A DNA stretch of 64,000 bases from Streptomyces rugosispiralis (GCF_024505145.1 NZ_JANIAA010000020.1:1-64000); one strand, 5' to 3'. Counted from the stretch's first letter, positions 7,349-17,433 are shown. Numbers and translations are program-made. The notes: generated by a model from the letters alone, not told the origin.

Positions 7349-10318
7349 TCAGCCGCCCTTCTTGTCGGAATCGCCGCCGGCGCTCTGGCTCCGTGGCTGG
7401 TTCTGCCGCTGCCCCTGTTTGTCGCCGGCCGCCTTGTTCTCGGCCTTGGCGGCGCGGTCCAGCGCGGCCCTCAGATCCTCCTGGGCCCTGCCGTACGCCT
7501 CCCAGTCCTGCGGCTGCTTCTGGAGGGCGTCCTGGGCGTCCTGATAGGCGTCCTGAGCGTCCTTCAGGGCCTCCTTTACCGTGGGGTTGGCACTCGACGG
7601 CGGTTCCGCCTGGCCGCCGTCGCCCGGTGGCCGCGGCTCGGAGGACTTGCCGAAGACCGCGTCCAGGGCCTCGCCCAGGGTGTCCTTGAAGACGGTCTCC
7701 TTGCCGTAGGAGACGCCGACCTTCTTCAGCAGCGGGTAGTTGGCGCTACCACCGCGGGCGTAGACGGGCTCGATATAGAGGAAGCCGTTGTCCAGTGGCA
7801 CGGTGAGCAGATTGCCGTACTCGATGTCGGAGTCGGTGCCTCTCAGGTTACGGACGAACTCGGCGACTTCCGGATCACCGTTAAGCTCGCTCTGCACCTG
7901 TTGTGGACCGGGCACGTTGGAGGTGACCTTCAGCAGTCTTATCGTGCCGTAGTCCTTACTGTTGGCATCCGCGTCGATCGACATGAACGCCCCCAGGTTG
8001 GGACGCCCGTTGGGGGTGAAGGTCGTCGTCAGCGAGAACGTCTGCCCCTTCTGGTCGGGCATCTTCATGCTCAGGTAGTACGGCGGGACCGCGTTCCCCT
8101 CCTTGTGGGTCGGGTCCTCGGGCACCTGCCAGGCGTCACTGCCGCTGTAGAACTGCGTGGGGTCGGTGACGTGGTAGCGGGTCAGCAGCTCGCGCTGGAC
8201 CTTGAACAGGTCCTGCGGATACCGCAGATGCTCCATCAGCTCACCGCTGATCTTCTCCTTGGGCTCGACCGTGCCCGGGAACGCCTTCTCCCAGGTCTTC
8301 AGGACCGGGTCCTTGGAGTCCCACTCGTAGAGCTTGACGGTGCCGTCATAGGCGTCCACGGTCGCCTTGACCGAGTTGCGGATGTAGTTGACCTTGTTCT
8401 GCTGCGCGACCACCGAACGGTCCCCGTCGCTCAGCGAGTCGGCCGTGCTGTCGCCCAGGGTCGTCCGCGAGGCGTACGGATAGCCGTTGGTCGTGGTGTA
8501 GGCGTCCACGATCCACTTGATCCGGCCATGGACGACGGCCGGATAGGCGTCACCGTCGATGGTCAGCCAGGGGGCGACCTTCTCGACGCGCTCCTTGGGG
8601 GTGCGGTTGTACAGGATCCGCGAACCGTCCCCGATCGCGCCCGAGTAGAGGATCTGGGGCTCGCCGAACGCCACCGCGTAGGCGGCGCGGTTGACCGGGT
8701 TGGAGAGGCTGACCCCGCTCTTGCCCTTGTAGCTGGTGGTCCGCTCGCCGTTCTTCTCGTAGTCGAGCTCCTTCTGGGGGCCGCCGACTATCGAGTACTG
8801 GTCGGTCTTCTCGCCGTAGTAGACCTGTTGCTTGTAGGTGCCGACACCGCCGCCGCTCGAACCCTTGGTGGGCAGCCCGGACTCGGTGAAGTCCGGCGAG
8901 CCCGCCGGGTCCGCGTTGGGGTCGGTCGTGGTGCCCTTCGCCGCCACCATGCCGTAGCCGTGGGTGTAGGTGAAGTGGTCGTTGATCCAGTTCCGCTTGG
9001 GGATGCCGTCGAGGTTCAGCTCGCGGACACCGACGACGGTGTCCTGGTCCTTGCCGTCGGCACCCTTGTAGCGGTCGACGTCGAGCGTCGAGGGGAACTG
9101 GTAGTACTTACGCTCCTGCTGGAGCTGCTGGAAGGTCGGCGAGATGACGCTGGGGTCGATCAGCCGGTAACTGGCCGTCGTATTGGCGTCCTTACGGAGC
9201 TTGTCGCCGCCGTCGCTGTCGTTCTTGCCGGAGTAGTCCGCCACCTTGGAGTCATCGATGCCGTACGCCTTGCGCGTGGCCTCGATGTTCTTCTGGATGT
9301 ACGGCGCCTCCTTGGCCTGCTCGTTCGGCTGGACCTGGAACTTCTGCACGATCGCCGGGTAGAGCCCGCCGATCAGGATCGCCGACAGCACCATCAGCCC
9401 GAAGCCGATGACCGGCAACTGCCAGGTACGGCGCCACAGCGTGGCGAAGAAGAGCACCGCGCAGATGGCCGCGATGCAGAACAGGATCGTCTTGGCGGGC
9501 AGATAGGCGTTGGCGTCCACATAGCGCAGACCCGTCCAGTTGCCCGTCGCCTTGAAGTCGCTGGACTTCACCGCGAGGCCGTAGCGGTCCAGCCAGTACG
9601 CCACCGCCTTGAGCGCCACGAAGACGCCCAGCAGCACCGACAGATGGCCGGTGGCGGCGGCGGTCGCGCGGGCGCCGGGGCTGGTGACCCGCAGGCCCCC
9701 GTAGAGGTAGTGCACCAGGGCGGCGGCGATCAGCGAGAGCACCGTGGCCGCGAAGCCGAAGCTCAGCAGGAACCGGTACCAGGGCAGATCGAAGGCGTAG
9801 AACGCCACGTCCTTGTGGAACTGCGGGTCCTTCTGGCCGAACGGCACCCCGTTGACCCACAGCAGCCAGATGCGCCACTGACCGGCCGCCGAGGCGCCCG
9901 CGATCAGCCCCACCAGGGCGGTGACCGCGAGCAGCACCCACTTCTTGAACGGGGCGATGCCCATCCGGTAGCGGTCCAGGCTCTGCTGCTCCATGGACAT
10001 CGCGCTCAGCGGCGGCCGCAGCCGGTGGGCCAGCCAGATGTTGATCCCGACTGCCGTGGCCATCAGCACGCCGAAGACGAAGAACAGCCCGATCTTCGTC
10101 TTCAGGGTGGTACTGAAGACGGAAGAGTAATGAAGCGAGCGATACCAGAGCCAATCCGTCCAAAATCCGGCAAACATGACAAAGAGCATGGCCAACACGG
10201 CCAGCACGCCCAGGGTCATGAGCAGGGTCCTGGCACGCCGGGACGGACGGCCGACTCTCACCCGCGGCCCCGTCGGGCCTCCGCCGCGGTCCGGCATCTG
10301 GAAAGCCAAGGTGCGCAC
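7349..10318 (-). CDS. UPF0182 family membrane protein
   Basis: A 989-residue protein of UPF0182 (COG1615), a large actinobacterial and cyanobacterial family of unknown function. The N-terminal third has about seven membrane helices (from [16 protein letters not shown] near residue 33 to about 330). A long extracytoplasmic domain follows, with family-typical stretches such as [13 protein letters not shown]. The C terminus is hydrophilic, proline- and glutamine/lysine-rich, and probably disordered. The start could be the GTG at 10318 or the ATG (MPDRGGG) at 10297; neither has a strong RBS. M. tuberculosis Rv3193c is the apparent orthologue in the same gene order. Confidence 0.92.
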   Translation of the reverse strand: MRTLAFQMPDRGGGPTGPRVRVGRPSRRARTLLMTLGVLAVLAMLFVMFAGFWTDWLWYRSLHYSSVFSTTLKTKIGLFFVFGVLMATAVGINIWLAHRLRPPLSAMSMEQQSLDRYRMGIAPFKKWVLLAVTALVGLIAGASAAGQWRIWLLWVNGVPFGQKDPQFHKDVAFYAFDLPWYRFLLSFGFAATVLSLIAAALVHYLYGGLRVTSPGARATAAATGHLSVLLGVFVALKAVAYWLDRYGLAVKSSDFKATGNWTGLRYVDANAYLPAKTILFCIAAICAVLFFATLWRRTWQLPVIGFGLMVLSAILIGGLYPAIVQKFQVQPNEQAKEAPYIQKNIEATRKAYGIDDSKVADYSGKNDSDGGDKLRKDANTTASYRLIDPSVISPTFQQLQQERKYYQFPSTLDVDRYKGADGKDQDTVVGVRELNLDGIPKRNWINDHFTYTHGYGMVAAKGTTTDPNADPAGSPDFTESGLPTKGSSGGGVGTYKQQVYYGEKTDQYSIVGGPQKELDYEKNGERTTSYKGKSGVSLSNPVNRAAYAVAFGEPQILYSGAIGDGSRILYNRTPKERVEKVAPWLTIDGDAYPAVVHGRIKWIVDAYTTTNGYPYASRTTLGDSTADSLSDGDRSVVAQQNKVNYIRNSVKATVDAYDGTVKLYEWDSKDPVLKTWEKAFPGTVEPKEKISGELMEHLRYPQDLFKVQRELLTRYHVTDPTQFYSGSDAWQVPEDPTHKEGNAVPPYYLSMKMPDQKGQTFSLTTTFTPNGRPNLGAFMSIDADANSKDYGTIRLLKVTSNVPGPQQVQSELNGDPEVAEFVRNLRGTDSDIEYGNLLTVPLDNGFLYIEPVYARGGSANYPLLKKVGVSYGKETVFKDTLGEALDAVFGKSSEPRPPGDGGQAEPPSSANPTVKEALKDAQDAYQDAQDALQKQPQDWEAYGRAQEDLRAALDRAAKAENKAAGDKQGQRQNQPRSQSAGGDSDKKGG

Positions 10319-10431
10319 CTCGAAGTTCGCTGTCGATTGAGGGACCCTGAACTCCAGGGCCCACCTGATGCAACTTACTCAGGCTTTACTCAGTTCCCGT
10401 TTCCGGGTCCGAACAGGGCACGATATGAACC

Positions 10432-10995
10432 ATGTCCAACGCAACCCCCGGCACCGACCCGCTGGCCTCGAATCCCCTGACCCGAGCCGTCCTCGAAATC
10501 GACGAGTACGCCTCGGGGCTCGGCTGGGACCAGCCCGCCCGGCTCTTCGCCCTTGTCGACACCGCCCGGCTGCGCACCGAGGAGCCCGGCCTCGCCGCTC
10601 AGCTCGGCCTTGACGAGGGCGGCGCGGAGACCGCCTCCCTGACCCCCATCGAGCAGGACGAGCTGCCCTCCGGCGCCCCGCTGGACGAGTTCCTCGCCAC
10701 CATCGCCTGGCCGGACGCGGTGACCGGCTGCGCCCTGACCGTGGAGCGGCAGATGCTGCCGCCGTCCGCCGAGAACTCGGTGCCCGAGGGCCTGGACGAG
10801 GCGGCGCTGGCCAAGTGGGTCGCCGACCACCCGGACCGCCAGGAGGTCCGGATGACCGTGGCCGTGCTGCGGGACGGCGGGCGCGAGTCCGCCCTGCGGC
10901 TGCGGGAGAAGGACTCCCCGACCGAGGTGCTCACCGGGGCCGGTCTGGTGCCGGGCCTGGCGGACGCGCTCGCCGCCACCTTCGCCACCGACTGA
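10432..10995 (+). CDS. PPA1309-family conserved protein
   Basis: A 187-residue acidic soluble protein matching the actinobacterial family usually called PPA1309. It has no signal peptide, membrane helix or known catalytic motif. Conserved-looking segments are ASGLGWDQPARLFALVDT near the N terminus and TVERQMLPPSAE mid-protein. It is divergent from the UPF0182 gene, with which it is typically neighbour, so a functional link is possible but unproven. The last 20 bp including the stop are tandemly repeated downstream (10979 and 11005). Confidence 0.85.
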   Translation: MSNATPGTDPLASNPLTRAVLEIDEYASGLGWDQPARLFALVDTARLRTEEPGLAAQLGLDEGGAETASLTPIEQDELPSGAPLDEFLATIAWPDAVTGCALTVERQMLPPSAENSVPEGLDEAALAKWVADHPDRQEVRMTVAVLRDGGRESALRLREKDSPTEVLTGAGLVPGLADALAATFATD

Positions 10996-11026
10996 CCCCC
11001 GCGACCTTCGCCACCGACTGACCCCG
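10979..11026. repeat. Tandem duplication across the PPA1309 stop codon
   Basis: ccttcgccaccgactgaccc occurs at 10979 and again at 11005 (period 26). The first copy contains the stop codon. Confidence 0.85.
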
Positions 11027-11054
11027 CGACCCGACCCCGCAACGGGGGCGCCGC

Positions 11055-12149
11055 TCAGCCCGTCGTGCACTTCGGCAGACCGGCGGTGTCCCCCTTACGG
11101 ATCTTCTCGAGCGCCTTGAGCGCGTCGTCGATCGTGTGCACCTTGACCAGCCGCAGCCCGCTCGGCACGTCCTTGGCGGCGGCCGCGCAGTTCTCCTTGG
11201 GCGTGAGGAAGTAGCGGGCGCCCGCCTCGCGTGCGCCGATCGTCTTCATCTCGATGCCGCCGATGGGACCGACGGTGCCCTTGTCGTCGATCGTCCCGGT
11301 GCCCGCGATGAACTTCCCGCCGGTGAGATCGCCGGGCGAGAGCCGGTCCACGATCCCCAGCGCGAACATCAGACCGGCGCTGGGCCCGCCCACGTCCGCG
11401 AGCTTGATGTCGATCCGGAACGGGAGGGTGTAGTCGCTCCCGGCCTGGATGCCCACGATGGCGCGGGCCGGGCCCTTGTCCGCCTTCGTGGTGGTGATCG
11501 AGACGCGCTCCTCGCCGGTGGGCTGCTTACCGCTCTTCTCCGCCGCCGCCACGTTCTTGGCCGGGATGACCGAGAAGACCACCTTCTGGCCCGGCTTGTG
11601 CTTGGTGACGAGCTTGGCCACGTCATCGGGCTCGCGCACCGCCGTGCCGTCCACCGACTTGATCACATCGCCCGCGTGCAGCTTGCCCTGGGCCGGGGCG
11701 CCCTTCTGGACCGCGCCGACGATCACATGCGCGGTGACCGGCTTCTTCAGTGCCCGCAGCGCCGCGACCTTGGCGGACTCCTGGGACTGGGTGAACTCCT
11801 CGGCGTTCTGCTGGTCCACCTGGTCCGGGGTCTTGTCGTCCGGGTAGAGGATGCTGTGCGGCACGACCACGTCATCGTGCGCCAGCCAGCCGTAGACGGC
11901 CTCCACGAGGTTCATCCGGTACTCGGAGCCGGTGACCCGGACCGTGGTCATGTTCAGATGCCCGCCGGTGGTCTCACAGTTCTTGCGGCCGGAGATCTGG
12001 AGCACGCACTCCCCGTTGTGCTCACCCAGAGTGTTGTACGTCGGCCCGGGCGACATCTCCGCGTACGGCACCGGGATCAGCACTCCTGCGCAGAGCAGCG
12101 CGATCAGCATCAGAAGGGAGGCGAGCATCGTCGCGGTGCGGCGTGGCAT
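11055..12149 (-). CDS. YlbL-like membrane-anchored PDZ/Lon-type protease
   Basis: A 364-residue protein with an N-terminal membrane anchor (about 8-25), a PDZ domain (about 135-210, LHAGDVIKSVDGT) and a C-terminal Lon-type S16 domain. The catalytic serine is in GGPSAGLMFALG and the lysine in GGIEMKTIGAR, giving the Lon Ser-Lys dyad. No AAA domain is present, as in Bacillus YlbL and M. tuberculosis Rv3194c. The protease domain is predicted outside the membrane. Substrates are unknown; the Bacillus homologue degrades a cell-division inhibitor. It is adjacent to UPF0182 and PPA1309 as in other actinobacteria. Confidence 0.9.
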   Translation of the reverse strand: MPRRTATMLASLLMLIALLCAGVLIPVPYAEMSPGPTYNTLGEHNGECVLQISGRKNCETTGGHLNMTTVRVTGSEYRMNLVEAVYGWLAHDDVVVPHSILYPDDKTPDQVDQQNAEEFTQSQESAKVAALRALKKPVTAHVIVGAVQKGAPAQGKLHAGDVIKSVDGTAVREPDDVAKLVTKHKPGQKVVFSVIPAKNVAAAEKSGKQPTGEERVSITTTKADKGPARAIVGIQAGSDYTLPFRIDIKLADVGGPSAGLMFALGIVDRLSPGDLTGGKFIAGTGTIDDKGTVGPIGGIEMKTIGAREAGARYFLTPKENCAAAAKDVPSGLRLVKVHTIDDALKALEKIRKGDTAGLPKCTTG

Positions 12150-12229
12150 GGAACGACAGTACGGGACGCGTCCGTCAGTCCACCGTCGGGGCCGTCCGTA
12201 CGAGGGGCGGCGCGGACGGGGTGGCGGGC

Positions 12230-12412
12230 TCAGGCCGCGGCGTCCGAATCGGAGGGCCGGCGCTCCATCGCCTCGCGGAAGCGGGCGTATCCGGCCAGCT
12301 CAGCCACGTCCCCCCCGGACTTCCGTTTACCGGCTCGGGCGGCTATGCCGGCGTATATCGCCGCGCCTATCGCCGCGAACAACGGAATCAGCAACCAGAG
12401 AAGCGCGGCCAC
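12230..12412 (-). CDS. Small membrane protein, 60 aa
   Basis: A 60-residue protein with one N-terminal membrane helix (LLWLLIPLFAAIGAAIYAGI) followed by a basic then acidic tail. The GTG start has a gggagg ribosome binding site six bases upstream. No domain is recognised. It lies between the YlbL-like gene and moaE on the same strand. Coding potential is supported by the RBS and frame composition, but its function is unknown. Confidence 0.65.
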   Translation of the reverse strand: MAALLWLLIPLFAAIGAAIYAGIAARAGKRKSGGDVAELAGYARFREAMERRPSDSDAAA

Positions 12413-12566
12413 AGCAGCCTCCCGAACCCCTTGAAAAATCGCGGTTCAGGACCGCGACTGACAGATGAGCAGATTAATCCTCTGCCAGGTCAACGCTTAC
12501 GGCAGGGTGGGGGTTACGCAAGCGGAGTACACCCTTCCGCGCCCCCACGCGCATGCGCATTCCCCC

Positions 12567-12715
12567 TACGCGCCCACCCATTCCTCGACCTACGCGCCCA
12601 CCCGCCCTCCCGTCGCCCGACCACCACCCCCCAACGAGGCGCTACGCGCCCACCCGCCCTCCCGTCGCCCGACCACCACCCCCCAACGAGGCGCTACGCG
12701 CCCACCCATTCCTCG
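12567..12715. repeat. Tandem array built from the moaE 3' end
   Basis: Two exact 52-bp units (12591-12642 and 12643-12694) adjoin the moaE stop codon. A 21-bp copy of the last moaE codons and stop (12695-12715) also appears at 12567-12587, beyond the array. The upstream half of this intergenic region (12413-12566) contains nothing else recognisable. Confidence 0.85.
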
Positions 12716-13161
12716 GTGCCGTCCGCAAAGGTCTGGTGCTTCCAGATCGGGACCTCGCTCTTGAGGTCGTCGATCAGCCGACGGCAGGCCGCGAACGCCT
12801 CCGCGCGGTGCGGGCAGGAGACGGCCACCACCACGGCCAGATCGCCGATCACCAGATCGCCCACCCGATGCACGGCGGCCAGCGCACGTACCGGGAAGTC
12901 GGCCACGACCTTCTCGGCCACCCGGCGCAGCTCGGCCTCGGCGGTCGGGTGCGCGGAGTAGCCGAGGGCGCCGACCTCCGCGCCTCCGTCGTGATTGCGC
13001 ACGGTGCCCACGAACAGCGCCGTACCCCCCGCCGCGGCATCGCCCACCGCCCCGAACACCTCGTCCACGGACAGGGGCGTGTCACGGACGGCCAGCAGCC
13101 GGATGGGGTGGGCGGCCGCGAGCTCGCCAGGATGATCGTACGAATGTGCCATGTCGTCCAT
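12694..13161 (-). CDS. moaE: Molybdopterin synthase catalytic subunit
   Basis: A 155-residue MoaE. The family core is clear: GGTALFVGTVRNHD (about 45-58), RVAEKVVADFPV, AVHRVGDLVIGDLAVVVAVSCPHR, and the C-terminal VPIWKHQTFADGTEEWVGA with the catalytic lysine region. With MoaD it inserts sulphur into precursor Z to form molybdopterin. No moaD or other mo-cofactor gene is adjacent, although MoeZ, which can activate MoaD-like carriers, is 32 kb away in this window. Starts at 13161 or 13152 are both possible. The 3' end is copied into a tandem array. Confidence 0.92.
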   Translation of the reverse strand: MDDMAHSYDHPGELAAAHPIRLLAVRDTPLSVDEVFGAVGDAAAGGTALFVGTVRNHDGGAEVGALGYSAHPTAEAELRRVAEKVVADFPVRALAAVHRVGDLVIGDLAVVVAVSCPHRAEAFAACRRLIDDLKSEVPIWKHQTFADGTEEWVGA

Positions 13162-13243
13162 CGTGCCGTACCGTCCCGCTCCCAGGGAATCGATGAAGCC
13201 ATGACTACCGGATCCCGGAAAACATCTTCCGGGGCCTGGTGTC

Positions 13244-14353
13244 TCAGGCCCGGCGGCGCGCCTTACGGGCGCGGCGCACGATCGCCGCGGTGCCCACCAG
13301 GGCCACGGTCGCGCCCGCGGCGCCGAGCGTCGTGGCGTCCTTACGGCCGAGACGCCGCCCGGCGACCGTATGGCGGCCGGCGACCTCCTCCAGCAGCTCC
13401 GCCAGGACCTCCTCATTGGTCCAGCGCGGCCGCCAGCCCGCCGCGTGCAGCCTGCTGCCGCTGACCGCCCAGGGGTGCATCGTGTACGCGAGATCGCCCG
13501 CCGGGGACGGTGTCAGACCGAGCCGGTGCAGCCGGGAGGCGGCGCCCAGGGCCACCGCCGAGGGCAGCTCCATCCGCCGGATCCCGGACAGCTCCTCGAC
13601 CTCCTCCTGCTCCAGCCAGCCCTCGCACCCGACCGCCAGCTCGCCCTCGACCTTCTCCAGGGCGGCGTACTCCAGCGCGCCGACCAGGTCCTCCATATGG
13701 CAGAACTGCCAGGTGGGACGGGATCCGGCGACGACCAGCAGCCGCGGTGACTCGAAGTAGCGGGTGAGCGCGGTGTCCGTGCCGCCGACCAGGAGCGCCG
13801 GGCGCACCACGGTCACGTTCAGCCCCGGATGGGCCCGGGGCGCACGCTCCCCGAGCCGCTCGATCTCCAGGAGGTCACCGACACCGGTGGCCTCGGCGGT
13901 CGCCCGCAGCTCCGCGTCCTCGGCGAGCGGCACGGCGTTGTCGGGGAGCGCCCCGTAGACCATCGCGGAGGTGCACAGCACCACCCGGCGCACCCCGGCC
14001 GCGGCGGCGGCGGTCAGGACGGTCTGGGTGCCGCGCACGTTGTAGGCGGTGCGGGCGGCGGCGTCGGTGCCCAGATCCAGGTCGACGGCGAGATGGACCA
14101 CCACATCGGCGCCGCGCAGCTTCTCGGCGATGGCCGGATCGCGGACGTCCAGCACATGCCACTGCGCCTCGGTCACCTCACCGCGGCGCTCGTCGATGGC
14201 CAGGACCTGCTTGACCTCTTCGGACTCCGCGAGCCGCTGCGTGAGCAGGGCACCTGGGCCCGAGGCGGCACCGGTCACCGCCACGACGGGGCGTCGTGCG
14301 GTACGGGCCGTATCGTTTCGCGCAGCGCGAACTTCTCGGTCTGGGGAACTCAC
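13244..14353 (-). CDS. SDR-family NAD-dependent epimerase-like protein
   Basis: A protein of about 369 residues with an N-terminal Rossmann domain (VVAVTGAASGPGALL, a degenerate GxxGxxG) and an extended-SDR core including VVLCTSAMVYGALP. The catalytic YxxxK is not evident where expected. The C terminus has a hydrophobic segment (TLGAAGATVALVGTAAIV) followed by RRARKARRRA, so it may be a tail-anchored membrane protein. The GTG at 14353 has a ggag RBS; a longer start at 14419 is possible. It is divergent from the Zincin_2 gene. An atypical SDR with a binding role is as likely as an enzyme. Confidence 0.8.
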   Translation of the reverse strand: MSSPDREVRAARNDTARTARRPVVAVTGAASGPGALLTQRLAESEEVKQVLAIDERRGEVTEAQWHVLDVRDPAIAEKLRGADVVVHLAVDLDLGTDAAARTAYNVRGTQTVLTAAAAAGVRRVVLCTSAMVYGALPDNAVPLAEDAELRATAEATGVGDLLEIERLGERAPRAHPGLNVTVVRPALLVGGTDTALTRYFESPRLLVVAGSRPTWQFCHMEDLVGALEYAALEKVEGELAVGCEGWLEQEEVEELSGIRRMELPSAVALGAASRLHRLGLTPSPAGDLAYTMHPWAVSGSRLHAAGWRPRWTNEEVLAELLEEVAGRHTVAGRRLGRKDATTLGAAGATVALVGTAAIVRRARKARRRA

Positions 14354-14544
14354 CGGGCGTCTCCAGCGGTTGTCTTCAGTACGCAGCGCATGCACGCATA
14401 CGTACCAGGTGACGTCCATCCTGCCGCAGGGCGGCGATCAGCGAAGCACCGAGCCCGGAAACCGGCGAGGTGTCTAGGCTGGGTGGTGATGTCGGGCATC
14501 CGCCACCGGCCCGGGGCCGGTGGCCCAACGAGCCGAGGAAACCC

Positions 14545-16014
14545 GTGAGTGACACCCCATTCGGATTCGGCCTTCCGCCGGAGGAGCCGGAGGACGGCGA
14601 CGACGGCAAGAAGAAGGGCGGCCAGGGCGGCGAGCAGGGCCCCGCGAATCCCTTCGGGTTCGGCGGCGGAACCGGCGGAGCGGGCGGCGCGGAGAATCCG
14701 TTCGCCGCGATGTTCGGTTCGCTGAACCCGGGCGACCTGGGCGCCGCGTTCCAGCAGCTCGGGCAGATGCTCTCGTACGAGGGCGGCCCGGTGAACTGGG
14801 ACATGGCCAAGGACATCGCCCGCCAGACCGTCGCGCGCGGCACCGCCGACGGCAGCAAGGACGAGAGCGTCGGCCCCGCCGACCGCGCCGCGGTCCAGGA
14901 GGCCGTGCGGCTCGCGGACCTGTGGCTGGACGGCGTCACCTCGCTGCCCTCGGGTTCGGGGACCGCGGTGGCCTGGAGCCGCGCCGAATGGGTCGAGGCG
15001 ACCCTGCCGGTGTGGAAGGACCTGGTGGACCCGGTCGCCGAGCGCGTCGGCGCCGCCATGGGCGATGTGCTGCCCGAGGAGATGCAGGCCATGGCCGGCC
15101 CGCTGCTCGGGATGATGCGCTCCATGGGCGGCGCCATGTTCGGCACCCAGATCGGGCAGGCGCTGGGCGTGCTGGCCGGCGAGGTGGTCGGCTCGACCGA
15201 CATCGGGCTGCCGCTCGGCCCGGCGGGCAAGGCGGCGCTCCTGCCGGTCAACATCGCGGCACTCGGTTCCGGCCTCGGCGTGCCCAAGGAAGAGGTCCGG
15301 CTGTATCTGGCGCTGCGCGAGGCGGCCCACCAGCGGCTGTTCGCCCATGTGCCGTGGCTGCGCTCGCACCTCTTCGGCGCGGTCGAGGGGTACGCCCGCG
15401 GCATCAAGGTCGACACCGCGAAGCTGGAGGACGCGGTCGGCCAGCTCGACCCGACCCACCCCGAGCAGCTGCAGGAAGCGCTGCAGCAGGGCATGTTCCA
15501 GCCCGAGGACACCCCCGAGCAGAAGGCCGCGCTGGCGCGTCTGGAGACCGCCCTGGCGCTGGTGGAGGGCTGGGTGGACGCGGTGGTGCACGCCGCCGCC
15601 AAGCCGCATCTGCCGTCCGCCGACGCCCTGCGCGAGACGCTGCGGCGGCGCCGGGCGAGCGGCGGCCCCGCCGAGCAGACCTTCGCCACGCTGATCGGCC
15701 TGGAGCTGCGGCCGCGCCGGCTGCGGGACGCCTCCCGGCTGTGGGCCTCCCTCACCGACGCCCGCGGACTGGAGGGGCGCGACGGTCTGTGGGCGCACCC
15801 GGACATGCTGCCGACGGCACAGGACCTCGACGACCCGGACGGCTTCGTCCACGGCGAACAGCTGGACTTCTCCGAGCTGGACAAGATGCTCGGCGAGGCG
15901 GCGGGCGGCGATGAGGACCGTAAGGGCGGCTCCGAGGGGCCCGACCTCCGTAAGGGCCGCGAGGGCGGCACGGACGACCGCGAGGGCGGCGACCGGGGCG
16001 ACGGCGAGAAGTGA
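14545..16014 (+). CDS. Zincin_2 (DUF2342) family metallopeptidase-like protein
   Basis: A 489-residue protein of the actinobacterial Zincin_2/DUF2342 family, whose M. tuberculosis relative is Rv3195. It has a glycine-rich N terminus, then a helical core with FGTQIGQALGVLAGEVVGSTD (in part) and LREAAHQRLF. A textbook HExxH is not visible; EAAHQRLFAH occupies the zincin position. The C terminus is a charged low-complexity tail (about 455-489). The GTG start at 14545 gives MSDTPFGFG, the usual N terminus. Its stop overlaps the next gene's start (GTGA), so the two are translationally coupled. Confidence 0.85.
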   Translation: MSDTPFGFGLPPEEPEDGDDGKKKGGQGGEQGPANPFGFGGGTGGAGGAENPFAAMFGSLNPGDLGAAFQQLGQMLSYEGGPVNWDMAKDIARQTVARGTADGSKDESVGPADRAAVQEAVRLADLWLDGVTSLPSGSGTAVAWSRAEWVEATLPVWKDLVDPVAERVGAAMGDVLPEEMQAMAGPLLGMMRSMGGAMFGTQIGQALGVLAGEVVGSTDIGLPLGPAGKAALLPVNIAALGSGLGVPKEEVRLYLALREAAHQRLFAHVPWLRSHLFGAVEGYARGIKVDTAKLEDAVGQLDPTHPEQLQEALQQGMFQPEDTPEQKAALARLETALALVEGWVDAVVHAAAKPHLPSADALRETLRRRRASGGPAEQTFATLIGLELRPRRLRDASRLWASLTDARGLEGRDGLWAHPDMLPTAQDLDDPDGFVHGEQLDFSELDKMLGEAAGGDEDRKGGSEGPDLRKGREGGTDDREGGDRGDGEK

Positions 16015-16538
16015 GTCTGCACCAGGACGCGGCGCGGGTGCTCACCGAGTGGCCCGCGCCGGATGCCGCCCAGGAGCGGCTGCGGCGGCTGTACGGCGAC
16101 CACCTGGCCGCGTATCCGGACGGCATGTGGAAGGCGTGCGGGGACGGCCACATCACGGCGAGCGCGCTGGTGATCGACCCGGACCGGGAGCAGGTGCTGC
16201 TCACCCTGCACCGGAAGCTGCGGATGTGGCTCCAGATGGGCGGCCACTGCGAGCCGGACGACACCACGCTCGCGGGCGCGGCACTGCGCGAGGCCACCGA
16301 GGAGTCCGGGATCGAGGGGCTGACGCTGCTGCCGGGCGGCCCGGTGCGGCTCGACCGGCACCAGACCCCCTGCGCCTGGCACCTGGACGTGCAGTACGCG
16401 GCGGTGGCGCCCCGGGGCGCGGTGGCGGCGATCAGCGACGAGTCGCTGGATCTGCGCTGGTTCGGCTACGCCGAGGTGGCGGACGTGGCCGACGAGTCGG
16501 TACGGCATCTGGTGACGCGCACCCGCGCGCTGCTCTGA
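16011..16538 (+). CDS. Nudix hydrolase
   Basis: A 175-residue Nudix-fold protein. The Nudix helix is recognisable as GGHCEPDD... ALREATEESGI (about 82-105), but the usual first glutamate of GX5EX7REUXEEXGU is replaced by aspartate and there is one extra residue. The REATEES metal-binding core is intact. Nudix enzymes cleave nucleoside diphosphate derivatives; the substrate cannot be predicted. The GTG start overlaps the Zincin_2 stop by four bases. The stop region is tandemly triplicated (16533, 16555, 16577). Confidence 0.88.
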   Translation: MSLHQDAARVLTEWPAPDAAQERLRRLYGDHLAAYPDGMWKACGDGHITASALVIDPDREQVLLTLHRKLRMWLQMGGHCEPDDTTLAGAALREATEESGIEGLTLLPGGPVRLDRHQTPCAWHLDVQYAAVAPRGAVAAISDESLDLRWFGYAEVADVADESVRHLVTRTRALL

Positions 16539-16590
16539 GGAGCCCGTTGAGTCGCTCTGAGGAGCTTGTTGAGTCCCTCTGAGGAGCTTG
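16533..16590. repeat. Three tandem copies across the Nudix stop codon
   Basis: ctctgaggagc occurs at 16533, 16555 and 16577 (period 22) within longer similar units. The first copy carries the stop codon. Confidence 0.85.
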
Positions 16591-16602
16591 CCGGAATGCG
16601 GT

Positions 16603-16633
16603 GCGGCCGCGGACCCGAGGAGTCCGCGGCCGC
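16603..16633. terminator. Bidirectional terminator
   Basis: gcggccgcggac (16603-16614) and gtccgcggccgc (16622-16633) form a perfect 12-bp stem between the Nudix gene and the convergent AIM24 gene. Confidence 0.75.
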
Positions 16634-16658
16634 CGTGCTCCATCAGCGGTGACCTCGG

Positions 16659-17417
16659 TCAGTTGCTGAAGATGTTGCCCTGGTTCTGGCCGCGGGCGCC
16701 CTGCTGGCCCATGCCGAACTGCGCGGCCATACCGCCTCCGACCACCGCGTTCTGCGGCGGGAGCAGCTCGCTGGGCTGCACCAGGGCGTAACCCTGGCCG
16801 AGGAAGCTGAGCTCCCAGCCCTCGCCCGTGTTGCCGCGCCGCCGCCAGACGCCCGAGGAGTGCGTCTGCGCCTGCATCTGGACCCGCAGCGAGCTGGACC
16901 AGGCGACGATGGCGTCCGCGTCGGCGTTGACGTACTTGTCCGGGGTGACCTGGAGCAGCAGCGGCTGCCCCGAGGTCATCAGCGCCACCTTGCCCTGGCC
17001 GGAGATGTTGAGGTTGTACTTGCCGGACCCGGAGATCCCGAACTGGCTGTCCACCGCGATCGACTCCCAGTGCAGCGTGGAGTCCAGCGCGAGCACATAG
17101 GAGCTGTCGACGGTCAGCCCGTCGTGGTCCACGTCCATCACATGGATGTGCTGGGCGAGGTTGGCGAGGTAGACCGTGCCCTGCCCGGAGCAGCGCATCA
17201 GGTCCAGGCCCTCACCGGTACGGCTCCGGGCCCTGTGCTGCCCGGGCGTCTGGTACTCGCCGTCGAACTCGATGAGCCCCTGATAGGCGACCATGCTGCC
17301 CTTACGGGCGAGCACATCCTCATGGCCGCCCAGGGCGACCCGCAGCAGATGCGGGTTCTGGAGCGCGTAGCGGTCCTGCGTCTGGGCCTCGGTGAAGGCG
17401 AAAAGCGGGCTCTGCAT
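16659..17417 (-). CDS. AIM24-family protein (third of three)
   Basis: A 252-residue protein of the AIM24/DUF124 family, a beta-rich fold related to TRAP-like domains. Family stretches visible are LARKGSMVAYQG (about 37-48), GLDLMRCSGQGTVYLA, and a C-terminal LSFLGQGYALVQPSE before a glutamine/glycine tail. Function is unknown in bacteria; eukaryotic AIM24 acts in mitochondrial inner-membrane organisation. The ATG has a gggaggga RBS. It is the last gene of a three-gene run of related proteins, 16 bp after the second. Confidence 0.9.
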   Translation of the reverse strand: MQSPLFAFTEAQTQDRYALQNPHLLRVALGGHEDVLARKGSMVAYQGLIEFDGEYQTPGQHRARSRTGEGLDLMRCSGQGTVYLANLAQHIHVMDVDHDGLTVDSSYVLALDSTLHWESIAVDSQFGISGSGKYNLNISGQGKVALMTSGQPLLLQVTPDKYVNADADAIVAWSSSLRVQMQAQTHSSGVWRRRGNTGEGWELSFLGQGYALVQPSELLPPQNAVVGGGMAAQFGMGQQGARGQNQGNIFSN

Positions 17418-17433
17418 CTGGTGTCCCTCCCCC

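Noticed and set aside
12541-12700. CRISPR-like repeats
   Set aside because: Head-to-tail 52-bp copies without spacers and no cas genes; it is a gene-end duplication.
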